DNA of 64,000 bases, from contig OY783213.1 in NCBI GenBank assembly GCA_963678705.1, positions 13,582,451-13,646,450 on the forward strand, given 5' to 3'. Below are positions 1 to 12,790 of this stretch, piece after piece. Both the position numbers and the translations under genes were made by a program. Each line of letters begins with the position of its first letter. Within the stretch, counting starts at the first letter, position 1. Source of the stretch: Panorpa germanica (lineage: Eukaryota > Arthropoda > Insecta > Mecoptera > Panorpidae). Under the pieces are notes generated by a model that was given only the letters and a program-made list of their open reading frames with translations, ran no database searches and was not told where the DNA came from.

Positions 1-1963
1 CTCTACTTCTCCTTTTCTCAGCCTCGCTCTTTCCCTTTCTCCTTTCTACTAGTTTGTACCTCATTTACTTCTTTCTACAGATTCTACTTTGAATTATTTT
101 GTCCTTATCTTTTATTTGTTGCGCTCCTTCTCCTTTCTACTTTTTTCTTCTTTCCTCTCTTTCTTCTAACCATCCTCCTTTTTTTATATATTTAGTGGCG
201 CTCAAATACTCGGGGATGGTTATTTCTTCACTGCGTGTTGAGAAACATAATATAAAATATATACTTAGGTTATATTTACAGTAAGCTCCTGCATAACACA
301 AGTTCCTACAGTGCAAATTTGTGCAACGCAACGGATATAATAATAAAATTATAAACATTAATTTTCGTGTGACTTTTTAAATCAGCAGAGTGCATGAACA
401 TTTATATGATTCAATATATTACAGAATTATTGATTTATTTCCGCGCTATTCTTTTTCGCACTGCAGCCTTAGTCTAAGAAATTTTTACAGTATACAATCA
501 GATATTGATATACCATGAATCGCTGAATATTGTAGGTTATTTTCCTTTTAAACTTGTTTAATAATTAATGACAATGCTTTAATAATTTTTTAGAATTGCT
601 TCATAGGACCCCAGTCTTTTTCTTCTCATAGAAATTTAACTGCATTTTATTTATACCTATCTACTACCTACAAACTCAATTATCACACAATCTTCTAATT
701 AAGGATCTGCTTATAAACTAATCTTATTCACTAAATAGTCCGATGGACAACGACAAGTCTGAAAATGGGTTAAACCTTTTGAGTTAGTGTAATCGTGCAA
801 AACAGATTGAAGTGCACCAACGCGCCTAAATCTACCACCTACATATGTTATGTCATCTAAATTTAAAATGTCATAATCTATTTAACTTTGATAAGAGTCA
901 AACCCAAGAAATTGAACCCTTTTGTCTTATATTCAAGAATATCAAATTTTACGTAACTTTGATTCATATTTATTGTTTTTATAAAATCTTTGACAAAACG
1001 ATCCTATTGAACCTTTTTATAAATATTCGGAATACTTTTTCTGTTTATTTTTTATTTTTCATAGTTGCGATAATACCCTATTCGATGTCCTGTATCTTCA
1101 AAGGAAACTATTATCCTATAAAACCTATAAATTACAATAAAAATTGATATCAAAGAGACAATATAAAAAATATAAGAATGTCACATTTTTTAATAATCCA
1201 ATGTATTAGTTGTATGTATAGTTCAATGTATATTATTTTACTAAGGGTCGGAAGGAGGGGTGGGGTCATACCCAGATTTATAATGGAATTGAGGAAACTA
1301 ATAATAATATACGTCTAGTGTTAAAAATGTAAAGTATATTCTCATATTGAAAATCTAGAAAGTTGTACCATTTATTGATAATAATATATTTTAATTAATT
1401 ATAACCCACTGTTACCTGTTACCTGTTACATAAACGGTTTTACCTAAAATTCTTTCGTTATTGTAAGAAAATTATTTGAAAACGTAAGAATTCCGTTTCA
1501 TCTAGTCTTGCTTTCTATAAACAGCATTCGCATTTATCCTGTCAATAACACAATTACGTTTATTTAACGCTTATTTAACATAACAAATGATACCTGTTAC
1601 GTAATCGATTGTTCGTAATATACAACCTTTAGTGATATTTTTTGAAAGGTAAATCTACTCTTTTACCCATTATCATACTCAATAAATTTCTTAAAAACAC
1701 CTTTCTAAAGATTATAACATCTTTAGCTCTTTTTATGGATTAAAGTATTTTAGAATACTTACAAAATAATAGAACAAGATACTTTTAGATTAAATAATAC
1801 TAGGTTTTGCTGAAGTAAAATATTATGTAAAGATTGGACAAATGAAAAATACATTTAAAATGGAAATAACTTGGACTTACTAGGGTGCAATTAATTGTAC
1901 TTATGAATTAACTAATTTTAAAGACTTTCAACTGATTTATGTTTAATTTTTATTTGACTACAG
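1..1963. other. Upstream of ACSS3 exon; pyrimidine-rich then AT-rich, no gene seen
   Basis: Positions 1-190 are strongly C/T-rich on the + strand. They resemble the CT-rich tracts at 8.85 and 54.1 kb that carry reverse-oriented LINE remnants, so this may be the same kind of decayed material, but no protein motif is readable here. The rest is AT-rich. It probably belongs to the intron before the first visible ACSS3 exon. I looked for a mitochondrial presequence exon and found none I could support. Short open frames at 99-358 and 845-1147 have no recognisable content. Confidence 0.4.
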
Positions 1964-4900
1964 ATGACTCTCCCCTGCTATTGGATCCGTACTACAGTCC
2001 AGCATACAACAAAGCTTTCAAAAGCTCATTGGAAAACCCTGAAGAATTCTGGGCTGATGTTGCCCAGAGTGTTGTATGGACCAAACCATGGACTGAAGTT
2101 TTATACAATGAAAGAGAACCTTTCACAAAATGGTGGGTGGAAATTTTATATTTATCCTGGAATTGTTCCTCCAGAACCCATATATAAGTAGATTGCATCT
2201 ATAAGGCATTTGTTCTCTCCAAAATATAAAATTTTTCAAAACATTTTATGCAAATGTGTTAGCCAAAGTTACAACAGATCATTTTAGATAAGAACTTTCA
2301 ATGCAATTTTTATAATTTTTTGGAATTTTTACAAATTTGGAACATTATTAAAGCTAAGCCACCGATAATATTGTAGTATTTATGTAGCAGATACGTTTAG
2401 AAGTAAATAACACTGAAATACTAATATTAATATGTCTTTGCCAACCTTTTATTATCTATACAATAAAATCTGCAAGTACATTTACAATTTTGTTACTAAT
2501 TATTATTATTTTTTAATTTCATTTATTTAACATCGACTTATTCTTGATGCTAAGTCCTATCACTGACAGCATCTTACTTTGTTTCCAGTTTGTGTGGTTT
2601 GTCTATTAAGTTTATGATTATGTATGCACATAACAAATTTAAATTGATAACAACCAAACACAATGAGGTTCACTAAATTTAATTTTATTAGCATTATTTT
2701 TAAATAACAATAAATATAATCACATATTTAAAAGTTCTTATTATAATAATAATTCCACTAGTAATATGGAAATCGACTGCCACTTCGCAATTGGCGAATT
2801 GGCTATAATATTTTAATTATATTAACGTTAATTAATGTTTTAAAGAATAATTATTTATTGGCTTTGTTTGTATACGTTTTTACGTATATCAAATACGTAA
2901 AAAACTTTATTTAAATTCAGTGAAATACGATTAATTGACCTTTTTACCTTTGAGTTATTGTTTTGCTTATTGTTATCATTTTTATATCAGTTTAATTGTG
3001 TCACTTGGAAAGTGAATAATTTAAAATAATAAATTCAAATATTATTAGTTATTTTCAGTTCAATTTTTATTGAAAACCTAGCTGTCGAAATCGTAGTAAT
3101 ATAATAAAAAAAGTAAAAAACAAATTGTATGCAACCTTTCTAAATGTTTAGTAAAAACATTGCGAAAATCTGACCACTATCCTTCTTTCATCACGCTTCT
3201 TGGAGCAGAAAAAGTTTCATAAATAATTTGTGTACTTTTTCCCACAGGTTCTTGGGCGGGCAGCTGAACGCGTGTTACAACGCCGTTGACAGACACGTGG
3301 AGGCCGGCAGGGGAAATCACGTGGCACTCATCCATGACAGTCCGCTAACCAACACAATAAGAAGGGTGACATTTGGAGAATTGCAGGACAAGGTAATGTA
3401 AATCTTGCACAAAATACTACGAAAGTCGCCAAAGAAACTTCCAACTTTATTTTTTATGTAGTATTTGGCAAAATACGTGTTTAATATTGGTCATGTAAAA
3501 GTCATGTCAATCGTTGTGTAAAAAGTAAATTAAAATATATTTAATTGTGGCAAATGCATTTAATTTAATGCATTTAAGAGCCAGCAGAATGCGGTTATTA
3601 ATTTCCCTTTATCTTAGTAAATAAGATCGAATAAATCAAAACAACCCAGACAATGTAACACTTGAATAAGCTTATAGTAAATGGCAAGTGTAAAATTGCA
3701 TTGCAAAACAATTTATATATTAGAAGTAAGAAAAACCTTGGAATTAGCTTGTGGTAAGCTAGCAAGTGTGCAACTTGTTATGGAAGACTATTTTCTATCT
3801 GATAAGTGATAAGAAATGTTGCTATTTCAGTTATTTGTAATATATCCGTTTCTAATCGCATAATTTTACGACAACGGTCGAAATATTTACAATTTTCAAT
3901 TCAATGCAAGTGGTAGTTTCGTAGAAAAATTGTTAGAACAATGTACTAACATAATTGATACATAATTTTCTATTTTTTTCGAGTAAATGTCACAGATATA
4001 GTTTTTTGATGAAACTGGCAATCAGGACCTCAAATACAAAACTATTTTTTGATACGACACAATATTATAGGTGATATTAACAAATAAAATATTTATTAAG
4101 AACTTTTTATTCCATAATTAGCTTATATTCTATTCCTACCCTTTTCCTTTTTATGAATTGCTTATCTCTTTCATAGAATATAATGATATATAACATAGAG
4201 ATGCATAAAAGTGTCAGCGATACGTCAGATTCTACATACAGCTGTGTTGATTCATATCATTTGGTTAACTAGTTTATTGCTTCATATAAATTTGGTGTAA
4301 ATTAAAATAAAAGTACTTTTTTTAATAACCGAAGAATAAAGTTGCCTAATTTTATTCCAGGTGTCTCGTATGGCAGGCGCACTAGCTTCTCTCGGAGTTC
4401 GCAAGGGCGACAGAGTACTAATTTACATGCCGTTGATTCCAGAAGCCGTTGTGGCTATGCTGGCAACCGTCAGATTAGGAGCTATACATTCTGTTGTCTT
4501 TGGAGGTAACAATTTCAAACTGTAATAATAATTACATGTAGTTACATAATAGTAAATGTAGTAGAAAATGTTAAAAAAGAAGAGGGTAGAGTTGATAAAA
4601 TTACAATTAACAATTTAACACCGCTCTGAATATAATTAGTTCACTTATAAGCCATAAGTTAATGCAGTTTTTTCGATTTTCTTTAATTCTTGCAAATTTT
4701 AATGGAATAATATAATATAATTTTTAGTTATTAAGTTATATAATTTTTAAGTATTTTGGTAGTAAGGCACTAGTAAAAATATTTTTCTATAGAATTTGAT
4801 AAAGTTTAAATACGATATTAATATCTTTACTTTAATTACACATTTCAATTCTTTTCACCAGCAGTGGAGCAAGCTAATAATAATTAAATGGCGCATTTTA

Positions 4901-7900
4901 AACATGCAGGAGACTTACATTATCACGTACCGCAATATATCGCATTTCATTCTGATTCCTATTCATATTAATAATAATCTAAACAACAACAAATTATCCT
5001 TGATAATGAGTTTAATAATGCTGTTAATTACTACGTGTTAAAGCATACAATGTTGTGAGAATACGTACTTTAGATTTATTGTTTATTTACATGATGTAAT
5101 ATGTTATTACGTTAAACATTATTACATTGTATATTCTCGCATTATTTCATGAACCATATAACATCCATAAAATGAATAATTATTAGATAATGTATATAGA
5201 GTGACCCTCGTTATAGAATATTATAAATTGGATATCATTATTCTTAATTTTCTATTAAAAATTACCACTGTAATTTTGCAGATTGGTAATTTGACAGAAA
5301 TTTAAAAAAATTATGCAGATGATGGGTGTACTAACCCCACTGACAGCGGGGCTTTAGTGGGGGAAGTAAGGTTCCCAATCATAGTATATCTGACTTAAAG
5401 AAATAAGGTTTTAACCAAAATAATCAATTTAATTTCTTATCTGATTTTAAATATAAATTAAAAGCATTTGCTATACAATCTACATAAATTGTCAGCAAGC
5501 CCTGTTTGTCCTAAAAAAATAAGTGAAATATCATCATTATCATGGCGCTATAGGCTTCGTAGAACCTTGGTCTTTTTTAAGAATTTTAGGCATTTCTTCC
5601 TTTTGGTTGCCTATATTACTTCCAATTTAGCACACTCATTTTGGTTAGGTCTTCCTCCACTTGCTCCGGCCCTCTTCGCCTCTTACATCCACTCTGTTCT
5701 TCCGGAATTTTCTTATCCGTTCTGCATGACCGAACCATTAGAGCCTTTTCTTTTTAATTTACGTCACAATCTCTATTTCTTGATATCTGTCTATATATTT
5801 CCTGTCTAAGTATTTATAGAAAAACGAATTCCGAATTTCACAATCTTAAATTTTTTGACATAATTCTCACTCCACAAAAACCGGTTTTTAGAAACCTAGC
5901 TTATTTATTAAACCCCATGGTAATCAATCAATCACATCAAAGTCACCCTCGAAGAATTTCTCGCAGCATGCCCATGGTTAAGGGATGTTCGCAAAGTTTC
6001 AGGCCTCGTAATTTAGTAAATAATAGATAAGCAATAACTATGTTCAAAATACTATATAATTATAAATATAATTAGCTTATTAACTGGTAATACTCTAATT
6101 AACAAAGTGCAGCGGTACTAGAAACGGGTTTCAACATTCAAATATTCATAATCGTAATACAAAACCGTTAATTATTAATCGCGGTTCATGAATAGTAATT
6201 ATGTTAATTGTGAAATGCACACTTGTATGTTTGTTCTTATATAATATAAATTTGATTTCAATACATTCAAACCTATAGGAAGTTTAACATTTACTTTGCA
6301 ATGCAAATTCGGTGAGAATAAAGACGTGTGAATTGAATTGAATTCCCCGTTAATTCAATGGTACGTCTTGTGTAACTTTTCCTCTATAAGAAACTTATTG
6401 AAAGTTCATTAGAATCGATAAATGCATTGAACTAATAAACAGTACAATACATCATCCGGTAAACGAAGGTTTGAAATCGACTTTTCGAGCAAAATGACAC
6501 ATTTGGTAAAAAAAACGTAGAAAAAAATTTTAAAACACCCTAATAATTCACGTATAATTAAAAAATGGTAAAAGGTATATAAAAAAGTTTTGGATAACTT
6601 TTGTAGATCGTAAAATTCTGCATAAATGACCTTTGCACCTTTACCAAATATCTGGCATCTCTTTATTAAAAATGCCTCCTTCTTTGGTCTTTCACTTTGT
6701 TTTCCCTGCCACTGTCTCATCCTATCCAGATTGTACGACTAAAGTTTGTAAATTACTTTGCATATTTACAGGATTTGCAGCTAAAGAACTAGCTACAAGA
6801 ATAGACCATGCACAACCCAAAGTACTGATATCAGCCAGCTGTGGCGTGGAGCCAAATAAAGTAATCAGGTAGACTACCTTAAATAATTTAGACCACAATC
6901 TCAAATTCTTCTAAAATTTCACTTAAATTACTCATAATAATCGGAATTGTTTTGCAATTTGTTGTGAGTGTCGCCCTCTAGCGTATGGTATCGTAATTAG
7001 CTTATCTAAAAGTAATTCTTTTTATGCATTTACAGATATAAAGAAATAGTAAACGATGCTCTTGAACAGTCAACCTTCAAACCATCGCGTTGCATCATTT
7101 TACAGAGAATAAATGTAGAAAGTTGTGATCTTGTGCCAGGTCGCGACATCTCTTGGACGGAAGTAATAGTAGACGTGGAACCACACCCTTGTGTACCAGT
7201 AGACGCAAATGATCCCTTATACATTCTGTACACTTCCGGTACAACTGGTAAGCTAAGAACCAGTTTCAAATTCTTTTCTCTAATAATTCCTACTTAATAC
7301 ATTGTTAATTTCTCGCAAGGTGCGTAAATAATGCTTTTTGAAAATGGGTGTTAATCTTGGATAATTGATTATTAAATTATTTATTACTTTGTAAAGATCT
7401 ACTATAAACCAGAGTGCGCTCATTACAGTCCCACTTATGATTACTGTTTTAGTTTTTGCAAAAGTATCACAAAAATATGTTAAACCTAGGTCAACCAAAA
7501 GGAGTACTACGTCCAACTGGTGGACATATTGCCACTCTAGCATGGACCATGTCCACCATCTATAACGTTAAGCCCGGAGACGTGTGGTGGTCGACGTCTG
7601 ACCTTGGATGGGTGGTGGGACATTCGTACATCTGTTACGGACCGTTACTGGCCGGAATCACATCTGTCATGTATGAGGGGAAACCAGACAGGACACCCGA
7701 TCCCGGAGCCTATTTCCGGTAAATATTTGGATATGAATTTTATTATCGTAGCCCTTTATATATTCATAAATAAAGAAAATATACGCCTTTATTTTCCGTT
7801 TCTTTTTTCTTCCACGTTTAGGACTATAAATCCTATGCGTCTGATGCGAGTCGTGCGGATTTGTGGACGTTTACCTTTCCGTGAATCGTCTGATAACTTT

Positions 7901-10900
7901 AGCTTCTAGTTAATCAAATAGTAATAAAAATGCAAAGATATTTATATTTGTTTTATACCTCATCCAATTCAATACTCTGGAGATCTTAGGTTTTTATTAT
8001 TGGTTCATATAACATATAAGATAAGGAGAATAGAAGGCAATATATAATTGAACACTGTAAAAAAAATTGATTGAAAAAATTTTTTTTCTTAATTTAATAT
8101 CTCTTAAACGGTGTCTATTCTATTTAATTTTAAGACAATCTGATTAATAAATATTGCATAAAAGAGGTGTCAAAAGTTGTTTTTCAAGTTTCTTTTGCAG
8201 TGTATATATATTTAAAGCGTTCTTGTTATATTTGTTCATATTAGTTCAAGCGTCAATGATATGCACTTGAATTTTATTCTTGTGTATAATAAATTTTCAC
8301 GAAAATCCATAACTCTCGAAAAATTATTCAAGTGAAAAAAAGTTGACGTATTTTATTGTTGTTACGAAAGTACATTCCTTTAAAAATTGAAAATATGTTA
8401 GTAGCATTATCAAATTTTTATAGAACAATTTATAGAATTAATTTTTAAAATTAAATTAATATTAGAAACAATTTCAAGAAATTTAATTACAATCATAATT
8501 ACTGTGTTTTTCCTATTCTATTTTGAAATTTATCAAGCATCAATGCTATTACCCTTCTTAAGATATGTTCTGAAGAAGTAAAATAACTTAAATAAACCTT
8601 AAATATATGCGACTATGTTTTGCTTAAAATATTTTCTGATAAAACAATATTTCAAATTACTTTATGATAATAATTAACATTATTTCAGGATAATCCAAGA
8701 GCACCAGGTCACGGCAATTTTTACAGTACCAACAGTTTTTCGTGTAATTAAAAGGGAGGATCCGGAAATAACATTCGGACGTCAATATTCTACAGAGACG
8801 TTAAGGACAATCTTCGTTGCGGGAGAACAATGTGATTACGACACGAAGGTGATTGATTCCGCCTTCTTTCTTATCATTTCCTCCTTCCTCTTCCATCTTG
8901 CCTCGCTTACACCTTTCTGACGAACCTCCCTTTCATTTCTCCCTGATATCTGTTTTCCATTTCTTTATTGTCCATTCTAAATCATTAAGCTATTTCCTTT
9001 ATATCTTTCCTTTATCCTTTCCACATCTCCTCTAGTCCTCTTCATCTTTCCATTTTCCTCTGCCACTTTCTCTTAATGTGTTCTACCTTGTCCTCTTTTA
9101 GCCCCATCCTGCATATTTTCTAATTGGCTAGATTGTTTTTGATAACGGCACGTCTCGTCAAGTGACACATTCTATTCAAATTGAAATAATAATTGTAAAT
9201 TTAGGTGTGGGCTGAAAAAATATTTAAAGTTCCTGTTTTGAACCACTGGTGGCAAACCGAAACCGGCCATGCTATCACAGCAACTTGTGTAGGCTTGGGT
9301 CAAAGTCTAAATCCACCAAAACTGACTACAGGAAAACCTTTCCCTGGTTATGATGGTACGTATTACAATTAATCAAATATGTCAAAATTAAGTAGTTTTA
9401 TGTTAACAAAGATTATTTTATTAAAGTAAGAATTCTACGGCCTGATGGATCTGAAGCACAGCCCCGAGAACTTGGTCGTATTGTAGTCAAACTGCCAATG
9501 CCACCTGGAACTTTGGCCACGTTGTATAGAGCATCGGATAAATTTTTGACTACCTATTTTTCAAAATATCCGGTAAGTAAATTTAAATGTGATCGTTAAA
9601 GATTGAAGGCAAACTTCAAATAACAACAAACAAATTTTAAACATTCTAACATCTTTTTGATAAGGTTGCTCAATTTAGGGTAACAGGTAAAATTCAACAA
9701 ACAATTTTAAATAATAAAATAACTTACTAAAATAATGTTCACTTCGTTGTTCCCCCTTTTCGTGTGGCGTAATTAATGAATGCTCCCAAATGACCAAACT
9801 GTTAAATTGTTTCGGATCTTAGATGTTAACCAAGCTATATAGCGATAGTTTTTAAATTTTAATATTTATTAGAAACTGTTTTTCATTTAAGGGTTACTAT
9901 GATACAATGGACGCCGGTTACGTAGATGAATTTGGCTACATTTTTGTAACAGCCCGTGACGATGACGTCATCAATGTAGCAGGTCATCGGATATCAACCG
10001 GTGGCTTAGAAGATGTGATACTTTTGCACGATGACGTGGCAGACGCTGCTGTAGTTGGAGTTCCAGAACCTACAAAAGGAGAAATTCCGTTATGTCTCTT
10101 CGTTCTGAGACCAAGTAAGTAATGGGCTTGTGTCCTATGTTTTAATTTCTATAAAAGTGTACTATATATTGATAAAGTGGGTTACAAGAACCTCAAATGT
10201 CCAATTAGTTTTTAATAACTCCTTATATGTTAAGAGATATTAACAATTAAAAAAGTCATTTTGTCTCTTTAATTATTAAAGGGATTCAACGTTGTACACA
10301 TTCCAAATGCATGTGATATCACAACCGCTGCTTACCTTACTCTGCTATATGTATTTATATATCAAAATATCAAATATTATTTACAGCTATTTCAAGGAAC
10401 AATCAAATTCCAATATTATGTCTGCTTAGAAGGATTAAATAAAACAAAAACTTATTATTCTTTGACTTGACTTGATTATTTCGACTACCAACAGCTACAA
10501 AACATTACTACAGCACTGACCTACTCAACAAATAAGTGACGTTAAAATGCATTTCACGTCATATAAATATGGGCGACCATTTCTAGCGCTAAAACTACAA
10601 TTCAAATTTTTAATTGCTATATCTTGTCCTATATAACTACATGTCATTGTCCTCTATATGGAATAATGGTCAAGGAATAAATAACTCATCCAATTATAAA
10701 CAAATAAAAAATATACCAAAACAAATCTAAAAAGCATAATATATTGCACTTAGCTGTTAGATAGTAGTAATATAACGCAGGTAGAAAATTACAAGCTTGC
10801 CACAAGCTAGTCCGAAGATTCAGTTATAATTCTTATATAGAAATTATCTTCCTTATCTACTTTCAAGCTTACTACAAGATAATTTTAAGTGTAATTTTCT

Positions 10901-11225
10901 ACCTGAAAATAAAAAATATAAAAAACATCTTGTAATATTGAACAATTTTTCAGATGCTCGTAAGAATGAAATAAAAGTATCACAAGAGCTACGTAAAATG
11001 GTGCGTGATCAATTTGGTCCTATCGCAGCTTTCCATCTGGCAGCAGCTGTCAAAGGACTACCAAGGACAAGGTCAGGGAAAACCATGCGTAAAGCTATAG
11101 CTGACCTTGCGCGCAACAAGACAGTGAAGCTAGGAGGAACTGCAGAAGATCCTTCAGTATTTGTAGATATCAAACGCGTTCTCCAAACATTGGATTACGC
11201 ACTTAGCGCTCCTGATCCTCAATAG
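1964..11225 (+). CDS. ACSS3: Acyl-CoA synthetase short-chain family member 3 (ACSS3), mitochondrial; 5' partial
   Basis: This is an ATP-dependent ligase that joins short-chain carboxylates (propionate and acetate in the known family) to CoA through an acyl-adenylate, in mitochondria. Eleven exons join in phase: 1964-2132, 3248-3392, 4361-4505, 6772-6868, 7036-7247, 7490-7718, 8689-8848, 9205-9355, 9427-9572, 9892-10114 and 10954-11225 (TAG stop). All introns are GT-AG. The 1949 nt encode 648 residues; vertebrate ACSS3 is about 690, so roughly 40-50 N-terminal residues (the presequence) are missing upstream. Exon 1 begins with the last two bases of a split codon. Motifs seen: [10 protein letters not shown] (N-terminal domain), YTSGTTGQPKGV (P-loop) across exons 5/6, [10 protein letters not shown] and YEGKP (exon 6), HWWQTETG (exon 8), the [10 protein letters not shown] hinge with [13 protein letters not shown] (exon 10), and LPRTRSGK with the catalytic lysine (exon 11). 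[11 protein letters not shown] and the TRSGK context fit ACSS3 better than ACSS1 or ACSS2. No internal stop or frameshift was found. Confidence 0.95.
2600..2670 (-). repeat. SINE 3' fragment (minus)
   Basis: CTCATTGTGTTTGGTTGTTA, then ATGTGCATACATAATCATAA on the minus strand, closely matching the 61.3-kb SINE tail. In ACSS3 intron 1. Confidence 0.5.
3640..3815. repeat. MITE-like repeat, 'AGCTTGTGG-AAGCTAGCAAG' family, in ACSS3 intron 2
   Basis: This stretch shares the core GGAATTAGCTTGTGG followed by AAGCTAGCAAG and flanking CAAGTGTAAAATT-type sequence with copies near 10.78, 14.41, 23.07, 48.6 and 52.9 kb. Copies at 10.78 and 52.9 kb have inverted ends beginning AGGTAGAAAATT. Non-coding; probably a small non-autonomous DNA element. 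Confidence 0.5.
5555..5790 (-). pseudogene. Decayed non-LTR (RTE-like) ORF2 3' fragment
   Basis: Translation of the minus strand gives [10 protein letters not shown], then [18 protein letters not shown], interrupted by stops. This is the pattern of the basic tail that ends many LINE/RTE-type reverse transcriptase ORFs (consensus WFGHV.RM ... GRPR..W). It lies in ACSS3 intron 3 in antisense. The open frame on the opposite strand here (5468-5809) is a shadow. Confidence 0.45.
7795..7905. repeat. Dispersed repeat, 'CTTCCACGTTT' family, copy 1
   Basis: About 100 bp containing CTTCCACGTTT, then ATAAATCC, GCGTCTGATGCGA and GTGCGGATTTGTGGACGTTT. Copies of similar order occur at 43885-43970 and 58875-58960. 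It sits in ACSS3 intron 6, 80 bp after the exon. It is unusually GC-rich for this DNA, which suggests a repeat core rather than coding sequence. Confidence 0.55.
8850..9135 (-). pseudogene. Decayed LINE ORF2 C-terminus in ACSS3 intron 7
   Basis: Directly after exon 7, the + strand is a C/T tract. Its complement reads [14 protein letters not shown], a degenerate form of the C-terminal zinc motif (CRMC..E.ETVEHI) seen intact at 54.4 kb. The rest is Lys/Glu-rich with stops. It is an old antisense insertion. Confidence 0.4.
10120..10640. repeat. MITE-like repeat with GGGCTTGTGT end, copy 1 (ACSS3 intron 10)
   Basis: It starts 6-10 bases inside the intron with TAATGGGCTTGTGT. It shares long blocks with 38520-38910: GTGGGTTAC.AGAACCTCAAATGTCCAATTA, GGGATTCAACGTT, and CGCTAAAACT.CAATTC. 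The other copy ends in ACACAAGCCCATTA, the exact inverted complement of this copy's start, so the full element probably had terminal inverted repeats. Non-coding. Confidence 0.6.
10778..10905. mobile_element. 128-bp MITE with 16-bp inverted ends
   Basis: The ends CAGGTAGAAAATTACA (10778-10793) and TGTAATTTTCTACCTG (10890-10905) are perfect inverted complements. The inside has the AAGCTTGCCACAAGCTAG core of the family also seen at 3.6, 14.4, 23.1, 48.6 and 52.9 kb. It lies in the last ACSS3 intron, 48 bp before the terminal exon. Confidence 0.75.
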
Positions 11226-12545
11226 TATCTCACACTAGAATATATTAAATGAGTTTATATTAATTAAGTAGGTATTATTGTATAAATAATTAAATAAGCA
11301 AACAATTTTACAAAAATTGTGAATATTTTTTATCACACATTTGATTTTATAGTAAGGTAGCTTAGCACAAATAAATGTTTAGCACGTTTCTTATTTATGA
11401 TATAGTGAACGAAAAAATGCATTTTCTCATTAACTACATCATAAATAACAAATGTGACAATGTTCATACTGGTACCCAGTTGTGCAGAATTGTTTTGCTA
11501 CACTACCGCACTGTTTTATTATTGTTGTATAATATTTTACTAACTTGTTTTATAAAATTTGATTAAAAATAGTTTTAGTAATATTTAATTTCATAACAGA
11601 TAGTTATTATTATTAAACATGTAAATCGTTAATATTGTGTTAAATATCACTGAACTTATTTATGTAACATTTACGTAATTTATATAATTGTTATGTGAAT
11701 GTTGCATTTATGTTTTCGCGAGCTCTATATAGTTAAATATGCACGTTTTTTATAATATAAACTTACACAATAAATGATTTTTATTTATTCAATAGTTATT
11801 TATTTTATTTTGCGAGGTTTGTAGTTCTAAAGGTTTTAAGATACGCTGAAAACGTCTAAAACAATTTTTGACAAGAGTATAATCTTCTTTTATCTTAAGA
11901 AATGCAGAGAATCTTACATTTGCTAAAATTAAAAATGGAACATTTTCATCGTTTTTAACAAAGAGTGTAACCTTCTTTCATCTCAAAGAATGAGAAAAGT
12001 ATTATTTTTACTAAATTTAAAATGCAGCATTTTTATCACCTTTAACAAGAGTATAACCTTCTTGCATCTCAAAAAATGGAGAAAATATTATTCTTACTAA
12101 AGTTAAAAATACAGCATATTTTTGTTACCTATAAATTTTTTAAAGATCTGATTGCAAACAAGAATCTAACAGAAAGGTCTTCCCATTCTATTTGATCAGA
12201 TAAGGTACCAAGCTTCGCTCGATTTCCTGTTCAGATTTTAGGGTTCACGCATACGATAAACTAATAATCTGAATCTGATTAAAGATATGATGCGATCATC
12301 TGAAAAGGCATTTACAGAAATATGATATAGAAGTAAAAATAACAAATAACGGACAGCACATAAATGTATATTTATTTCTTTTAAAGGTAGGCTTTACATT
12401 AGGTATTTCCACGTATATAAAATATTGAATACACATTTATTTGAATACAGTTTAAGGTACATACATTTGAATGAATATTTTGTACAGTATATGGTTTGTT
12501 ATATTAAGAAAAAATAATTAGTTTATCATCAATAATAGAATATAC
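11226..12545. other. AT-rich 3' flank of ACSS3
   Basis: This holds the ACSS3 3' UTR. It also has a loose tandem pattern between 11850 and 12130, where a unit resembling AAGAGTATAACCTTCTT plus ATCTCAAAGAATG recurs three times at about 100-110 bp spacing (11870, 11960, 12045). No gene seen. Confidence 0.4.
11370..11774 (+). promoter_or_regulatory. Candidate poly(A) signals of ACSS3
   Basis: AATAAA hexamers lie at 11370-11375 and 11769-11774, about 150 and 550 nt after the stop codon. Both are plausible 3' ends for the ACSS3 transcript. AT-rich DNA yields chance hexamers, so the choice between them is not settled. Confidence 0.35.
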
Positions 12546-12559
12546 GTCATTTGTTTATC

Positions 12560-12790
12560 TGTGTGATCAAACAGGAAGTGACAGACGAGAGAAATAAGGA
12601 AACGAGAATGATTGCATAGGTCAGATTGGCTAACGAAGAAGTTGGAGCTGAGGGGAAAAGAGGACAATAAAACCTGCAGGATGTGTGTAAAGAGGAAGAG
12701 AATACTTGGAGCACATTAATAGTCGGAAGACTGTGGAAAGTGAAGTAAGTCTGCAATATTGCAAGGAAAGAGTGCAGGAAGAGGAACGAT
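12560..12790 (+). pseudogene. Decayed LINE ORF2 C-terminal zinc motif
   Basis: The + strand encodes VRLANEEVGAEGKRGQ, then KTCRMC, then (after a frameshift) KEEENTWSTL. Together they match the CRMC..E.ENTWEHI pattern at the C-terminus of R1/Jockey-type ORF2 proteins. The Lys/Glu-rich context continues to about 12790. Broken by stops and frameshifts. Confidence 0.45.
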
